From the NCBI GenBank assembly GCA_964552955.1, contig CAZKIU010000016.1, forward strand, positions 8,800-72,799: DNA of 64,000 nucleotides, written 5' to 3'. The notes beneath the pieces were generated by a model. It did no database searches, had not been told where the DNA came from, and saw only the letters and a list, made by a program, of their open reading frames with translations. The first letter of the stretch is position 1. Each line of letters starts with the position of its first letter. Below, in pieces: positions 1 through 9,011 of this stretch. The stretch is from UBA1413 sp964552955 (GTDB taxonomy: Bacteria > Bacteroidota > Bacteroidia > Bacteroidales > Prolixibacteraceae). Position numbers and translations under genes: made by a program.

Positions 1-921
1 CTTGACCACATGGGCCTGGTCCACAAAATTCATCACCTTGGTCTGGGCGCCGCCTGAGCAGTGGATGATACCGGAGATATTGCCACGGGCTTCAGCAAGG
101 ATAGCCCTGATCACCGGGGCATAGGTTCGCGTTGGACTAAGGACCAGCTTTCCGGCATCGAGACCGGTTTCTTTCACGGGGGTGGTCAGGTGATAACTGC
201 CGGCATAAACCAGATCACGCGAAACAGCAGGATCAAAACTCTCGGGGTAGCGCCCTGCCAGCGCATGGTGGAAGATATCATGGCGCGCCGAGGTCAGGCC
301 GTTGCTCCCCATTCCACCGTTGTAAGCCTTCTCGTAGGTCGCCTGCCCATACGAGGCCAACCCCACGATCACATTCCCGGGAGCGATGTTGCCGGCATCG
401 ATCACCTCACTCCGTTTCATCCGGCAGGTGACCGTCGAATCCACGATGACCGTACGCACCAGATCACCGACATCGGCCGTCTCCCCTCCGGTCAGCCATA
501 TCCCGACACCCAGGCCGCGCAACTCGGCGCACAGCTCCTCCGTTCCCGAAATGATGGCCCCTATGACCTCTCCCGGAATAAGGTGTTTATTGCGCCCAAT
601 CGTCGACGAGACCAGGATTTGGTCCACAGCCCCCACGCAAAGCAGGTCATCGAGGTTCATCACCAGGGCATCCTGGGCTATCCCCTTCCATACCGACAAA
701 TCACCCGTCTCCTTCCAGTACAGGTAAGCCAGCGATGACTTGGTCCCTGCCCCGTCGGCATGCATGATGTTGCACCATTCGGGATCGTTGCCTAAAATAT
801 CGGGAATGATCTTGCAAAAAGCCCGGGGATACAAACCCTTGTCGAGCCGTTGAACAGCCTGGTGCACCTCCTCCTTGGAGGCCGACACCCCACGGGCACT
901 GTATCTTGAACTCTTTTCCAT
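1..921 (-). CDS. purM: Phosphoribosylformylglycinamidine cyclo-ligase (AIR synthase), 3' end missing
   Basis: The minus strand is open from an ATG at 921 to the left edge, giving 307 codons with the C-terminus outside the window. PurM closes FGAM to aminoimidazole ribonucleotide with ATP, in cytoplasmic purine synthesis. The N-terminus MEKSSRYSARGVSASKEEVH, then HADGAGTKSSLAYLYWKETG, the GGETADVGDLVRT segment and the late HCSGGAQTKVMNF segment match the Bacteroidota form of PurM as I remember it. The acyl-CoA synthetase gene lies upstream on the same strand with about 60 bp between them. Nothing looks broken; the truncation is only the window edge. Confidence 0.93.
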   Translation of the reverse strand, partial: MEKSSRYSARGVSASKEEVHQAVQRLDKGLYPRAFCKIIPDILGNDPEWCNIMHADGAGTKSSLAYLYWKETGDLSVWKGIAQDALVMNLDDLLCVGAVDQILVSSTIGRNKHLIPGEVIGAIISGTEELCAELRGLGVGIWLTGGETADVGDLVRTVIVDSTVTCRMKRSEVIDAGNIAPGNVIVGLASYGQATYEKAYNGGMGSNGLTSARHDIFHHALAGRYPESFDPAVSRDLVYAGSYHLTTPVKETGLDAGKLVLSPTRTYAPVIRAILAEARGNISGIIHCSGGAQTKVMNFVDQAHVVK

Positions 922-982
922 GATTGATAAACCGCGACAAAATTAACATTTTCCACGGTTTCCCGGAAAAAGAGCATCAAGC

Positions 983-2671
983 TTATTTCTCCTTGGCCTC
1001 GTTTTTCTGAAGATAAAGGAATCGCTTGATTTTCTGGGTAGGCGTCTTCTCAAAGGGATCTTTCTGGAAGAAGACCTGTTGCAGTTTGGAAAACTTGTTG
1101 ACCTGGGCATTGACTTTCTCCTGTATCTCCTTCAGGATCTCATCCTTGCGTTCGCTGATCTTTTCGGTAAAAAGGGAGGCATCATTCCGCATCGACTGGT
1201 ACTGGTGCTCGATCTCCTCCATGTTCAGGTGGATCAGGGCCACCAGTTTTCCCTTTTTCTCGACCACAAGGGATTCAATGACATATCGCATCCTGTTGAT
1301 GACCGATTCGATCTCCTCGGGGTAGATATTTTCTCCGGAAGCGCCAACGATGGTATTTTTAAGCCGTCCTTTGATCCGCAGGAAGCCGTCCTTGTCGAAG
1401 GACCCCAGGTCGCCCGTCCGGAACCATCCGTCGGGGGTGAACACCTGGGCTGTGACCTCCGGATTCTTATAGTATCCTTTCATGACGTTGGGCCCCTGGG
1501 CCTGGATCTCTCCTTCTCCGGTCACCGGGTCTGCATCGGCCAGGCGCAACTTGACGCCCTTCAAGGCAGGTCCTGTGGAGCCGATCCGTGGGGTACGCGG
1601 ACTAGTGCCCGCCAGCAGGGGACTGGTCTCTGTCAGTCCGTAACCGATGGCGTAAGGGAATCGGGCCTCCTTCAGAAACCGCTCAACCGTTCCGTCAAGC
1701 TTGGAACCGCCCACGCCAAAAAAGGTAATCTCCCCCCCAAAGGTCTTCATCAGCTTCTTTCCGGCCACACGGTGAAGGATTTTTCTGACCGGCGGTAACT
1801 TATACAGGGTTCTGACCACCGGGCTCTTCTGGAACTCAGGATAGACTTTCGACTTGAAGATTTTCTCGATCACCAGGGGGACCGACAACAGTTTGGTGGG
1901 TTTCACCTGCTGGAGCGCAGGCAGCAATACCGGGGGAATCGGCGGTTTCCGCAGGTACCATACCGAGCACCCGAAAAACATGGGGAACAGTAATCCCAGG
2001 GTATTCTCATAAGTATGCGACAAGGGGAGAATACTGAGAAAGCGGTCGGTGAAGGTCAGCGGCTCGATATTATAGGACTGGAGGGCATTCCAGGTGATAT
2101 TCTTATGGGTGAGCATCACGCCCTTGGAGCTACCAGTGGTTCCGGAGGTGTAAATAATGGTGGCCAGATCCTCCTCGCGGGTGGTGATTTCCGGCAGGGT
2201 AACCCTCGTTTCCTGGGCAAAGGGAACCAGAGCGGCCAAACCGCTGACGGAGGTTCCCGCAGGAATATGTGCCATCCTGTCCATCAGTATCATGCCGGCA
2301 AGGCCAGGGAGCTCCTCCTTTTCCACCTTGTAGTAGAGGTTCTCGGAAACAAAGAGCCATTTGGCTTCGGCATGCTCCAGGATGATTCTGATCTCATTCG
2401 AATGAAAATCGGGCAATACGGGCACGGCCACAGCTCCCAGCCGGAGGATGGCAAAATAGGCTATGCCCCAGTTGGGCATGTTGCTGCTCAGCAGGGCCAC
2501 CTTATCCTCCGGCTTCACCCCTTCGACCATCAGAAATGAGGCCACCTCATTGACCTTTTCCCTCAATTGGGCGTAAGTCATGGGGTTCTCACCGGCAAAC
2601 CCCAGGGCCGGCCGGCTGGCAAATTTCTCATAACTTTCTTCCAGCAATGCCGGAACCGTGTATTTTATCAT
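983..2671 (-). CDS. AMP-dependent long-chain acyl-CoA synthetase
   Basis: A 562-residue ANL-superfamily ligase that should activate a fatty acid through an acyl-AMP to acyl-CoA. The P-loop-like motif TIIYTSGTTGSSKGVMLTHK, the GYGLTETSPLL motif, GWFRTGDLG and the C-terminal lysine region KTPTQKIKRFLY are all present in order. I chose the ATG at 2671 (MIKYTVPALLEES) rather than an upstream start at 2800, because an AAAGGGATAT ribosome site precedes it and the extra 43 residues look like untranslated leader. There is no membrane anchor. The substrate chain length cannot be read from the sequence. Confidence 0.88.
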   Translation of the reverse strand: MIKYTVPALLEESYEKFASRPALGFAGENPMTYAQLREKVNEVASFLMVEGVKPEDKVALLSSNMPNWGIAYFAILRLGAVAVPVLPDFHSNEIRIILEHAEAKWLFVSENLYYKVEKEELPGLAGMILMDRMAHIPAGTSVSGLAALVPFAQETRVTLPEITTREEDLATIIYTSGTTGSSKGVMLTHKNITWNALQSYNIEPLTFTDRFLSILPLSHTYENTLGLLFPMFFGCSVWYLRKPPIPPVLLPALQQVKPTKLLSVPLVIEKIFKSKVYPEFQKSPVVRTLYKLPPVRKILHRVAGKKLMKTFGGEITFFGVGGSKLDGTVERFLKEARFPYAIGYGLTETSPLLAGTSPRTPRIGSTGPALKGVKLRLADADPVTGEGEIQAQGPNVMKGYYKNPEVTAQVFTPDGWFRTGDLGSFDKDGFLRIKGRLKNTIVGASGENIYPEEIESVINRMRYVIESLVVEKKGKLVALIHLNMEEIEHQYQSMRNDASLFTEKISERKDEILKEIQEKVNAQVNKFSKLQQVFFQKDPFEKTPTQKIKRFLYLQKNEAKEK

Positions 2672-3024
2672 TATGGTAATATCCCTTTGAAAATCTTTTT
2701 TTGATATGCTTCTGGCACAGGGGGTAAAACTAATCATTTTGAAGCTACCCTGAAAACCCGCGCTTAAGCTGTTTCGGACCTTTTCAGTACTGCCCTGCAT
2801 TGGGTATTTTATAACAAATTTAATACCAGACCTTTATCATATTGAAATCCTGATCCAAAAGCGGATCCAGGGTTCAGCAGGTCAAGCCGTTAAAAGTTAA
2901 TTTTACTTAAGTCACCCTCTGCTGCCGACTTTTTGACATATTTAGTTTAAAAAATGATTTCCCGAGGATATAACCATCTGAAAAAACTAGCGTAAACATA
3001 ATCGTTAAACGAAAACATAACCCT
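2672..3024. promoter_or_regulatory. Divergent intergenic region with a candidate -7 box for the acyl-CoA synthetase
   Basis: This 353-bp AT-rich spacer separates the acyl-CoA synthetase (minus) from the VOC gene (plus). On the minus strand TAAATTTG at 2815-2822 matches the Bacteroidota -7 consensus TAnnTTTG, about 145 bp before the chosen start. I see no convincing TTG element at the right distance. No clear promoter is visible for the VOC gene, and there is no other gene, RNA or strong hairpin here. Confidence 0.35.
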
Positions 3025-3417
3025 ATGACGATTGATCATATAGCCATCTGGACCTACAACCTGGAGGGGATGCGTAATTTTTACATGCACTATTTTGATG
3101 CTTCCTCGGGGCACGCCTATTACAACCATTCAAGGGAGTTCCGCTCCTATTTTCTCTCGTTCGGAGGGGGAACGAAGCTGGAGATCATGGAGATGCCCAA
3201 TGTACCACTGAACAAGAACAACACCATGAAGCAGTATACGGGATTGATTCATTTTGCCATCAACCCCGGAAGCCGGCAACGGGTGAATGAGTTAACCGAT
3301 GAGCTGCGCCGCGACGGGTTCAGGGTCATCGGGGAGCCCCGGGTGACCGGTGACAACCTCTATGAGTCGATCATCCTGGATCCTGACGGCAACCGGGTGG
3401 AACTGATGGCCTATTGA
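3025..3417 (+). CDS. VOC-fold (glyoxalase/bleomycin-resistance superfamily) protein
   Basis: A complete 130-residue single-domain protein. It opens with MTIDHIAIWTYNLEGMRNFY, the usual first beta-alpha unit of the vicinal oxygen chelate fold with a metal-ligand-type His5. It has a second half containing IHFAINPGS and ends in DPDGNRVELM, where a glutamate ligand is expected. The family includes glyoxalases, dioxygenases and resistance proteins, and the substrate cannot be assigned. The stop codon lies inside a short duplication of the 3' end of the convergent DUF3109 gene. Confidence 0.8.
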   Translation: MTIDHIAIWTYNLEGMRNFYMHYFDASSGHAYYNHSREFRSYFLSFGGGTKLEIMEMPNVPLNKNNTMKQYTGLIHFAINPGSRQRVNELTDELRRDGFRVIGEPRVTGDNLYESIILDPDGNRVELMAY

Positions 3418-3512
3418 TTATAGCAGGCAGCAGTTTCCAGGAGGGCGGGCGCTCTGGTCAGAAGGGCACAGCCGTGAATGGCTTATTGATTATAGCGGGC
3501 AGCAGCCTCCAG
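3406..3512. repeat. Direct duplication of the DUF3109 gene 3' end (offset 72 bp)
   Basis: About 36 bp starting at 3406 (ATGGCCTATTGATTATAGC...) recur at 3478 (ATGGCTTATTGATTATAGC...) with about four mismatches. The right copy encodes the last codons and stop of the minus-strand DUF3109 gene. The left copy overlaps the stop codon of the plus-strand VOC gene. The spacing is 72 bp. A similar arrangement occurs next to the CotH-kinase gene near 20.8 kb. Confidence 0.75.
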
Positions 3513-4049
3513 GGCGAGGAACCACTCCTCACCGTACCTGCGGATCAGCGGTTCCCTGAGGAATTTCCACAGGGGAAGCTTGTTTTTGACCCCGCACTCC
3601 CTTCCTGGCCGGCAAATATCCAGTTTTTGATAGTTGACGGCGTCAAAGTGCCGGTATTCACTGATTCTTACGGGAAAAAGATGGCAGGAAAGCGGTTTGC
3701 GGAAAGGGGTTTTTCCCTCCGCCCAAGCCCGCTCTACAGCGCATTTAAGAATCCCCTCTTCGTTATACCAGGAGAAGGCACACTGCCGGTTATCCACCAG
3801 GGGGGTCACCAGGTCACCATCGCTGTCAACGAGAGAGAATCCCTCCTTTTCAATTATTTCGCGATGGTTGAGGGGAAGATAATCACGGTAGGCCGGGTAT
3901 TCCTCTTCCAGGGCTTGGGCTTCCTCAGGAGTCAGGGGTGCCCCTGAATCTCCTTCGACACAACAGGCTCCTTTGCACTTTTCCAGGTCGCAAAGAAAAT
4001 ACTCCTCCAGGAGATCCCGGCTGACAATGGCATGGCCAATCTCAAACAT
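3483..4049 (-). CDS. DUF3109 family protein (cysteine-rich, possible metal binding)
   Basis: A complete 188-residue protein starting MFEIGHAIVSRDLLEEYF. It has the cysteine pattern typical of DUF3109: CDLEKCKGACCVEGD near residue 20, a QCAFSW segment, CAVERAW, then PLSCHLFPVRI and a late CRPGRECG. The cysteine set resembles zinc or iron-sulfur sites of YkgJ-like proteins, but its role is unknown. It ends convergently with the VOC gene and starts 14 bp after the gpmI stop, so it is probably the distal gene of a gpmI transcript. Confidence 0.85.
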   Translation of the reverse strand: MFEIGHAIVSRDLLEEYFLCDLEKCKGACCVEGDSGAPLTPEEAQALEEEYPAYRDYLPLNHREIIEKEGFSLVDSDGDLVTPLVDNRQCAFSWYNEEGILKCAVERAWAEGKTPFRKPLSCHLFPVRISEYRHFDAVNYQKLDICRPGRECGVKNKLPLWKFLREPLIRRYGEEWFLALEAAARYNQ

Positions 4050-4063
4050 AGGAAAGCGAAGGG

Positions 4064-5596
4064 TTAATCTTCTATGAGTACCTTGCCGGTCATTTCGCGG
4101 GGTACTTCCAGTCCCATCAGGGTGAGGAGCGTCGGGGCCACATCAGCGAGAATACCATTCCTGAGCCGAATGCCCTGGCGGTCTCCCACGTAGATGCAGG
4201 GCACAGGGTTGAGCGAATGGGCAGTATTGGCTGAACCATCCTCGTTTACGGCATTGTCGGCGTTACCATGGTCGGCAATGATCAATACCTCGTATCCATT
4301 GGCACGGGCGGCTTCCACCACCTCCCTGACACAGGCATCCACAGCGGTCACCGCTTTATAGATCGCTTCATAAATCCCCGTATGGCCCACCATGTCGCCA
4401 TTGGCAAAGTTGAGGACCACAAAATCGGCCGACTGCTTGTTGAGCTCGGCCACAATCGCCTCTTTGACCAGTGGGGCAGACATTTCAGGCTGCAGATCGT
4501 AGGTGGGAACCCGTGGCGATTGGATCATGATCCGGCTTTCACCCGGAAATTCCGCCTCACGGCCGCCACTGAAGAAAAAGGTGACATGGGCATACTTCTC
4601 CGTCTCGGCGATGCGGATCTGCCTTAAGCCTGCGGCGGCAACCAGCTCTCCCATCGTATGGGTGACATTGTCCTTGTCGAAGATCACATGGATCCCCCCG
4701 AAATCGGACTTATAATTGGTCATGGTGTACCATTGCAACGGCATGGTGTGCATGCCGAATTCGGGTAACTCCTTCTGCGTGAAGGCGATGGTCGTCTGCC
4801 TCAAACGGTCGGTGCGGAAGTTGAAACAGATGACCACGTCGTTTTCGCGTATCAGCCCCAGGGGTTCCCCATCGTCGCCGGTCACTACGATGGGTTGCAG
4901 AAACTCATCGGTGATTCCTTCATCGTAACTCTCCTGAATAGCCTGCAGCAGGTCAGTGGTTTTCTTACCCTTGCCGGTAGTATAGAGGTCATAGGCCAGT
5001 TTCAACCGGTCCCAGTTCTTATCGCGGTCCATGCCATAATAGCGGCCAATCAGGGAGGCAAAACGGCCGTTGGTCCCTTTGAGGTGCTCCAGGTCGTCGG
5101 CCACGAAGCCGTATCCTGAGCGTGGATCGGTATCCCTGCCGTCGGTGAGGCCATGGACCAGGATTTTCTCCACGCCCATGTCGGTACCGATCTGGCATAA
5201 GGCAATCATATGGGAACTCAGGGCATGAACCCCGCCAGGGCCGATCAGGCCGATCAGGTGAACCTGCTTTCCGTGTTCCCTGGCAAAGGTGAAGGCCTTG
5301 ACAACCTGGGGATTCTCCCACATTTCACGGTCTTCAATCGACTTGGTGATCCTGACCATGTCCTGGTAGATGATCCGGCCGGCACCAATATTAAGGTGCC
5401 CCACCTCCGAATTGCCCATCTGTCCGTCGGGCAACCCTACATTGCGGCCGCAGGTCAGCAACTGCGCATGAGGATGGTGGGCATTGAGATAATCCATGTA
5501 GGGCGTGGGCGCCTGCGTGATGATATCACGGGCACTGCCATCACCGATACCCCATCCGTCAAGAATGACCAGTATTGCTTTTTTCAATGTTTTCAT
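4064..5596 (-). CDS. gpmI: 2,3-bisphosphoglycerate-independent phosphoglycerate mutase
   Basis: A 510-residue alkaline-phosphatase-superfamily enzyme that interconverts 3- and 2-phosphoglycerate in glycolysis and gluconeogenesis. The phosphoryl-acceptor serine is Ser63 in GQMGNSEVGHLNIGAGR. The first metal-binding motif is ILDGWGIGD near residue 11, HGLTDGRDTDP lies in the middle domain, and the C-terminal metal sites are NFANGDMVGHTG and IADHGNADN. Length and order are normal for GpmI. The DUF3109 gene follows 14 bp downstream. Confidence 0.96.
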   Translation of the reverse strand: MKTLKKAILVILDGWGIGDGSARDIITQAPTPYMDYLNAHHPHAQLLTCGRNVGLPDGQMGNSEVGHLNIGAGRIIYQDMVRITKSIEDREMWENPQVVKAFTFAREHGKQVHLIGLIGPGGVHALSSHMIALCQIGTDMGVEKILVHGLTDGRDTDPRSGYGFVADDLEHLKGTNGRFASLIGRYYGMDRDKNWDRLKLAYDLYTTGKGKKTTDLLQAIQESYDEGITDEFLQPIVVTGDDGEPLGLIRENDVVICFNFRTDRLRQTTIAFTQKELPEFGMHTMPLQWYTMTNYKSDFGGIHVIFDKDNVTHTMGELVAAAGLRQIRIAETEKYAHVTFFFSGGREAEFPGESRIMIQSPRVPTYDLQPEMSAPLVKEAIVAELNKQSADFVVLNFANGDMVGHTGIYEAIYKAVTAVDACVREVVEAARANGYEVLIIADHGNADNAVNEDGSANTAHSLNPVPCIYVGDRQGIRLRNGILADVAPTLLTLMGLEVPREMTGKVLIED

Positions 5597-5668
5597 TTTT
5601 TAAATTTTTAAATTGACAGGGCATCTGGATGCCCGTCCATTCCCGGGTGGTGACCCCCGGCTCAAACA

Positions 5669-6049
5669 TCAATAATCGTCCTCATCATCGCCCTCATCCT
5701 CAGGCTCATCCACCATGTCGTCCTCCTCTTCCTCATCACTGGCGGCCAGCTCCATGTCGGCATACTTATCCTCGTATTCCTCTCTGACATGATCCTTGAG
5801 GAAACCGTCATCATCGTAATCGTCATCGTCTTCGATAATGCGTTCGGCCTCGCTGAGGGTCATCCTGATCAGATAGTATTTATCTTCCGTTTCAAAGGGC
5901 AGTGCGCTGACATTCTTGCCATCCTTGTCAAAATAATAGATCAGGTGGTCGCTGAAACCAGCCGGGTAGACCAGCTTGATCTGTTCCTGAATTGCGGGAT
6001 CGAGCTTGTCATAGTCCTTAATGACGCGTGGTTTGTTTTGGTTCATCAT
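5669..6049 (-). CDS. Small acidic-tailed hypothetical protein
   Basis: A 126-residue protein starting MMNQNKPRVIKDYDKLDPAI. The first 85 residues look folded, with the segment LIYYFDKDGKNVSALPFETE followed by YYLIRMTLSE. The last 40 residues are almost wholly Asp and Glu (DDDDYDDDGF, then EEEEDDMVDEPEDEGDDEDD). There is no signal peptide. Similar short proteins with acidic tails are common in Bacteroidota and lack an assigned function. It sits alone upstream of gpmI. I do not recognise a domain. Confidence 0.7.
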   Translation of the reverse strand: MMNQNKPRVIKDYDKLDPAIQEQIKLVYPAGFSDHLIYYFDKDGKNVSALPFETEDKYYLIRMTLSEAERIIEDDDDYDDDGFLKDHVREEYEDKYADMELAASDEEEEDDMVDEPEDEGDDEDDY

Positions 6050-6182
6050 TTACCGTTTACTCAATAATAATCAAATGGTTTTATACAGGCAAGATCACCT
6101 GTAACGACGGGGTGAAAATAAAAACTTTTTAATAAAAAACAGGCGCTGCCAGAAATAATGGATTTATTTTTCCGCAGTGGCT

Positions 6183-8120
6183 TCAGGGATGGACCACTAA
6201 TGGGGCAGAAAGGTTGTGGAGGGAGGAGACCAGGCGGACCAGGTAGGTTCCTGCGGGCCAGCCGGTGAGGGGCAGGAAGGCCGTTCCGGTCAGGGCGTCA
6301 GCGGCATTAAGCGGGCGGTGGATCATCTTGCGGCCCATCAGGTCGAGAACTTCCAGAATCCCGTCTTCTCCCCTGAAAGGAATCCACCCTACCCGGCATC
6401 CGGAGGTGGCAGGATTGGGATAAACGGCCAATCCGGGGTCTAAAGCGGGCCTTTCAGAAAAGCTTGAAGAAGCGGTATAGCCTCCGGGAACCTCCACCGA
6501 GGTGAGTGAAAGGGGAGGCAACAGCAGTGTAAATCCCGCATCACCTGCCGGAATGGCTCCCGTAATCAGGGCGTTTCTGGAAGCACTCACGAACGTTTCC
6601 GTAGCGGGAAGGCTTTTGAGCTGCCGTGTGGTCAGAGCAGCCGCAGAGGGAAGGAAATTCCTCAGCTTCACGTTGACCTGCCGCGATGCCGTCAGGGAGC
6701 GGTTGACCAGGACTACGGTCATGGTATCGCCCTCCCCGCTGAGGGTGGGATACGCCGAGACCATCTCCTCATCGGACGAGAGCCCGGGAATGGACCACTT
6801 CTGGTTGTAATGCGCAAAGAGGTGAACCACCTCATACATACCCACCCTCCAGTCCCAGGGTGTGAAGACCTCCACGCCGTGGCGGGTAAATTCACCCAGC
6901 AGGGAAGCATACCAGAGGGCGTTCACCATCACCGGCAGATTCCCGCTGACCGATGTCTCGGTCACCGAAAAGGTCACGCCATGGCCGGGTCCCATGTATT
7001 TATCGAGCCATTCGCGGCACCGCTCAAAAATATACTCCTTATTTAAAGAGGTGTTCCAGCCCCCTCCTACCCGATGGACCCCATTGTGCCCAGGATAGAC
7101 ATAATTCCGGTCAAAATAGACCCGGTGCAACTGAAGGACCTGGGCCGGGTCGGTCTCTCCCGGGTAAAAATGAAGATCCAACACGTCAAGGAGCCTGATA
7201 CCCGAGGCTTTCTGTTCTTCGGCTACCCTTTTGATGAAATACTCCAGCCAGACGTATTTTTTCCCCCCGGAACTCACTGCATCGTTGTTCCAGTTGTACC
7301 ATTGCCATTCGTTGGCAGGGATTGGCCCCATGAGCTTAATCTCAGGGAAGAGGGCGCGCGCCTTTTTGGCCGTCTCAAAATAGCGCTGCATAAAAGCCTC
7401 TGCAGCCGGTTGCACGGGCATCACATCATCATGCGTACCGCTCCAGATCTCCGGTTCATTGTCCATGTTCCAATAAAGAAGGCGGCTTCTGTCTAACCCA
7501 AGCCCCCCTTTGCCCATCCATTTTTGCAGGATCCCCACCACCGAATCGGCAGGCCACTCCCTGAGATAGAGCGAAGGATTACCCTCGCTGAGGGCCTTGC
7601 CGCCTCCGGCAGGATTGACCGTACCCCCACCGGCCAGATTCTGGTGAACCCCGTCCCACCACTTCGACTGGTTATACCCCCAGTCCCCGAAATTGTGCTG
7701 CGTGGTGGAAGCGGCCCACCCTATCAGGGAAAGGGTCCACATCCCCTGCGCCTCCGGCAGGTTCTCCTGTAACGACCGGGCGGCATAATCCCAGTCATGG
7801 GCATAAACATTATTGTACCAATCAGGATGACTGGTCAGCTTCTTACGCCAGTTGTACTTCGTCGAATTGTTCCCCCCGCTCTCCCTGAACATGGTAATCC
7901 CTGCATCCCGGTAGCGCTGCCAGTTAAGAGCCGTCACCGGCGAGGTGGAATCGTCGGAAAGCGAATTGTTCCGGCCGTAAATCCAGGGCGATACGGGCGT
8001 GCGCTCTCCCCTGACATCAATGTTCACCTCCACGGCCGTCTGGGCTCCTCCCTCCCTGCATAACACCAATACAAAAATCAGCAGCAGGTACCCTTGCGTT
8101 ACGGTGGATTTAAGCTTCAT
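6183..8120 (-). CDS. Secreted GH44-like glycoside hydrolase with T9SS sorting domain
   Basis: A 645-residue secreted enzyme. It has a hydrophobic signal peptide (residues 1-26) and a TIM-barrel-type catalytic domain beginning SPWIYGRNNSLSDD. The segment ITMFRESGGNNSTKYNWRKK follows, then LLYWNMDNEPEIW, whose glutamate is the likely acid/base. TFSVTETSVSG may hold the nucleophile. This pattern fits family GH44 (endoglucanase/xyloglucanase). The last 75 residues, LAVYPNPATSG to GTYLVRLV, form a type A T9SS C-terminal domain, so the product is probably exported by T9SS and surface-attached or released. The gene stands alone with its own promoter. Confidence 0.82.
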   Translation of the reverse strand: MKLKSTVTQGYLLLIFVLVLCREGGAQTAVEVNIDVRGERTPVSPWIYGRNNSLSDDSTSPVTALNWQRYRDAGITMFRESGGNNSTKYNWRKKLTSHPDWYNNVYAHDWDYAARSLQENLPEAQGMWTLSLIGWAASTTQHNFGDWGYNQSKWWDGVHQNLAGGGTVNPAGGGKALSEGNPSLYLREWPADSVVGILQKWMGKGGLGLDRSRLLYWNMDNEPEIWSGTHDDVMPVQPAAEAFMQRYFETAKKARALFPEIKLMGPIPANEWQWYNWNNDAVSSGGKKYVWLEYFIKRVAEEQKASGIRLLDVLDLHFYPGETDPAQVLQLHRVYFDRNYVYPGHNGVHRVGGGWNTSLNKEYIFERCREWLDKYMGPGHGVTFSVTETSVSGNLPVMVNALWYASLLGEFTRHGVEVFTPWDWRVGMYEVVHLFAHYNQKWSIPGLSSDEEMVSAYPTLSGEGDTMTVVLVNRSLTASRQVNVKLRNFLPSAAALTTRQLKSLPATETFVSASRNALITGAIPAGDAGFTLLLPPLSLTSVEVPGGYTASSSFSERPALDPGLAVYPNPATSGCRVGWIPFRGEDGILEVLDLMGRKMIHRPLNAADALTGTAFLPLTGWPAGTYLVRLVSSLHNLSAPLVVHP

Positions 8121-8146
8121 CGTCTCGATCTATTGAAGTAACCTAT

Positions 8147-8179
8147 CAAAGATAACTCAAACTGTATTACATACAACAA
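8147..8179 (-). promoter_or_regulatory. Bacteroidota-type promoter of the GH44-like gene
   Basis: Read on the minus strand, TTGTTG (8174-8179) is followed after 19 bp by TATCTTTG (8147-8154), matching TTG-N19-TAnnTTTG. The -7 box ends 26 bp before the ATG. This is the best-formed promoter in the window. Confidence 0.6.
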
Positions 8180-8288
8180 CCAAAGCCATATTTCCTTAAA
8201 CGGGAGGAGTCGCCATTTTTAGGATGGAGCATTGACAGGGATGAGAAGAGAGGGAGGCATGCGAAGAGACCCAGGGGCCAACCTGGGT

Positions 8289-9008
8289 TCAGGGGGTTGT
8301 ATTCCGGATGCGGCGGTAAATACAGGTTTTATCGTTGCAGATATCGCAGTGGTATCCCTTTCTGTTCAGGCCGGGTCCCAGGCCTATCAGGCCGCTGACC
8401 GACTTGACCGGGTGCATCAGGGAAGAGGGTGAAAGCGTGACGCCACAGAAACCGGGAGGGAAAAAGGAAAAGAGCATCTGTTGTTGAGCGACATCCCAAT
8501 TGCAGTAACCCGGGCTATAAGATTCGGAGAGGTGCCATCCTGAGGGAAGTTGGGATTCCAGCATCAACATCATTTTTTCCAGGGTTTTTTCAGCCACCAC
8601 GGTACCCAGCGTGTCAAGGACGTAGCTGTAAATGGTATCGCCCGCCCGGTTAAGTTCCAGGCAGCGTTGAGAGACGGCTTCTCCTGCGGTGGTCACGAAA
8701 AAGAGAAGGGCTTCGGCATGGCGGATCTGGTTGAAGATGGTTTTCCCCGGGGAGAAGAGATGCTTGCCGGCACGGAATTGGCGCAAAGGAGTGTCGAACT
8801 CAATATCAGGCACCAGGGAATAGCCGGCACCAGGCGTGAAGATTCGCGGGCCTTCCGCAATAGCCTGCTCCGTCAGGGAAGAAAAGGGTTCCGGGGAGGC
8901 TCCCCCGGCAAATCCCATCATCTTCTCTATGTCAGCAGTGACGATGTCGAGCGCTTCAAAAGAAGTGCTGCAGGAGTAAACAGGAGAGAGAGAATGTGGC
9001 ATCGGCAT
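8289..9008 (-). CDS. MetH activation-domain-like protein
   Basis: A 239-residue protein with features of the reactivation domain of cobalamin-dependent methionine synthase. These are SYSPGYCNWDVAQQQMLF, then GVTLSPSSLMHPVKSVSGLI, where MetH has its AdoMet-binding loop. A C-terminal cysteine cluster CDICNDKTCIYR is typical of the free-standing versions. Such proteins are thought to support reductive reactivation of corrinoid enzymes; the exact partner is unknown. It starts 3 bp after the stop of the GH53 gene and is probably co-transcribed with it, an odd pairing. A weak hairpin (8269-8288) lies at its 3' end. Confidence 0.72.
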   Translation of the reverse strand: MPMPHSLSPVYSCSTSFEALDIVTADIEKMMGFAGGASPEPFSSLTEQAIAEGPRIFTPGAGYSLVPDIEFDTPLRQFRAGKHLFSPGKTIFNQIRHAEALLFFVTTAGEAVSQRCLELNRAGDTIYSYVLDTLGTVVAEKTLEKMMLMLESQLPSGWHLSESYSPGYCNWDVAQQQMLFSFFPPGFCGVTLSPSSLMHPVKSVSGLIGLGPGLNRKGYHCDICNDKTCIYRRIRNTTP

Positions 9009-9011
9009 CCA

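Noticed and set aside
2672..3024. A hidden small gene in the acyl-CoA synthetase/VOC spacer
   Set aside because: No frame with a start, ribosome site and plausible composition was found; short frames there are in AT-rich sequence.
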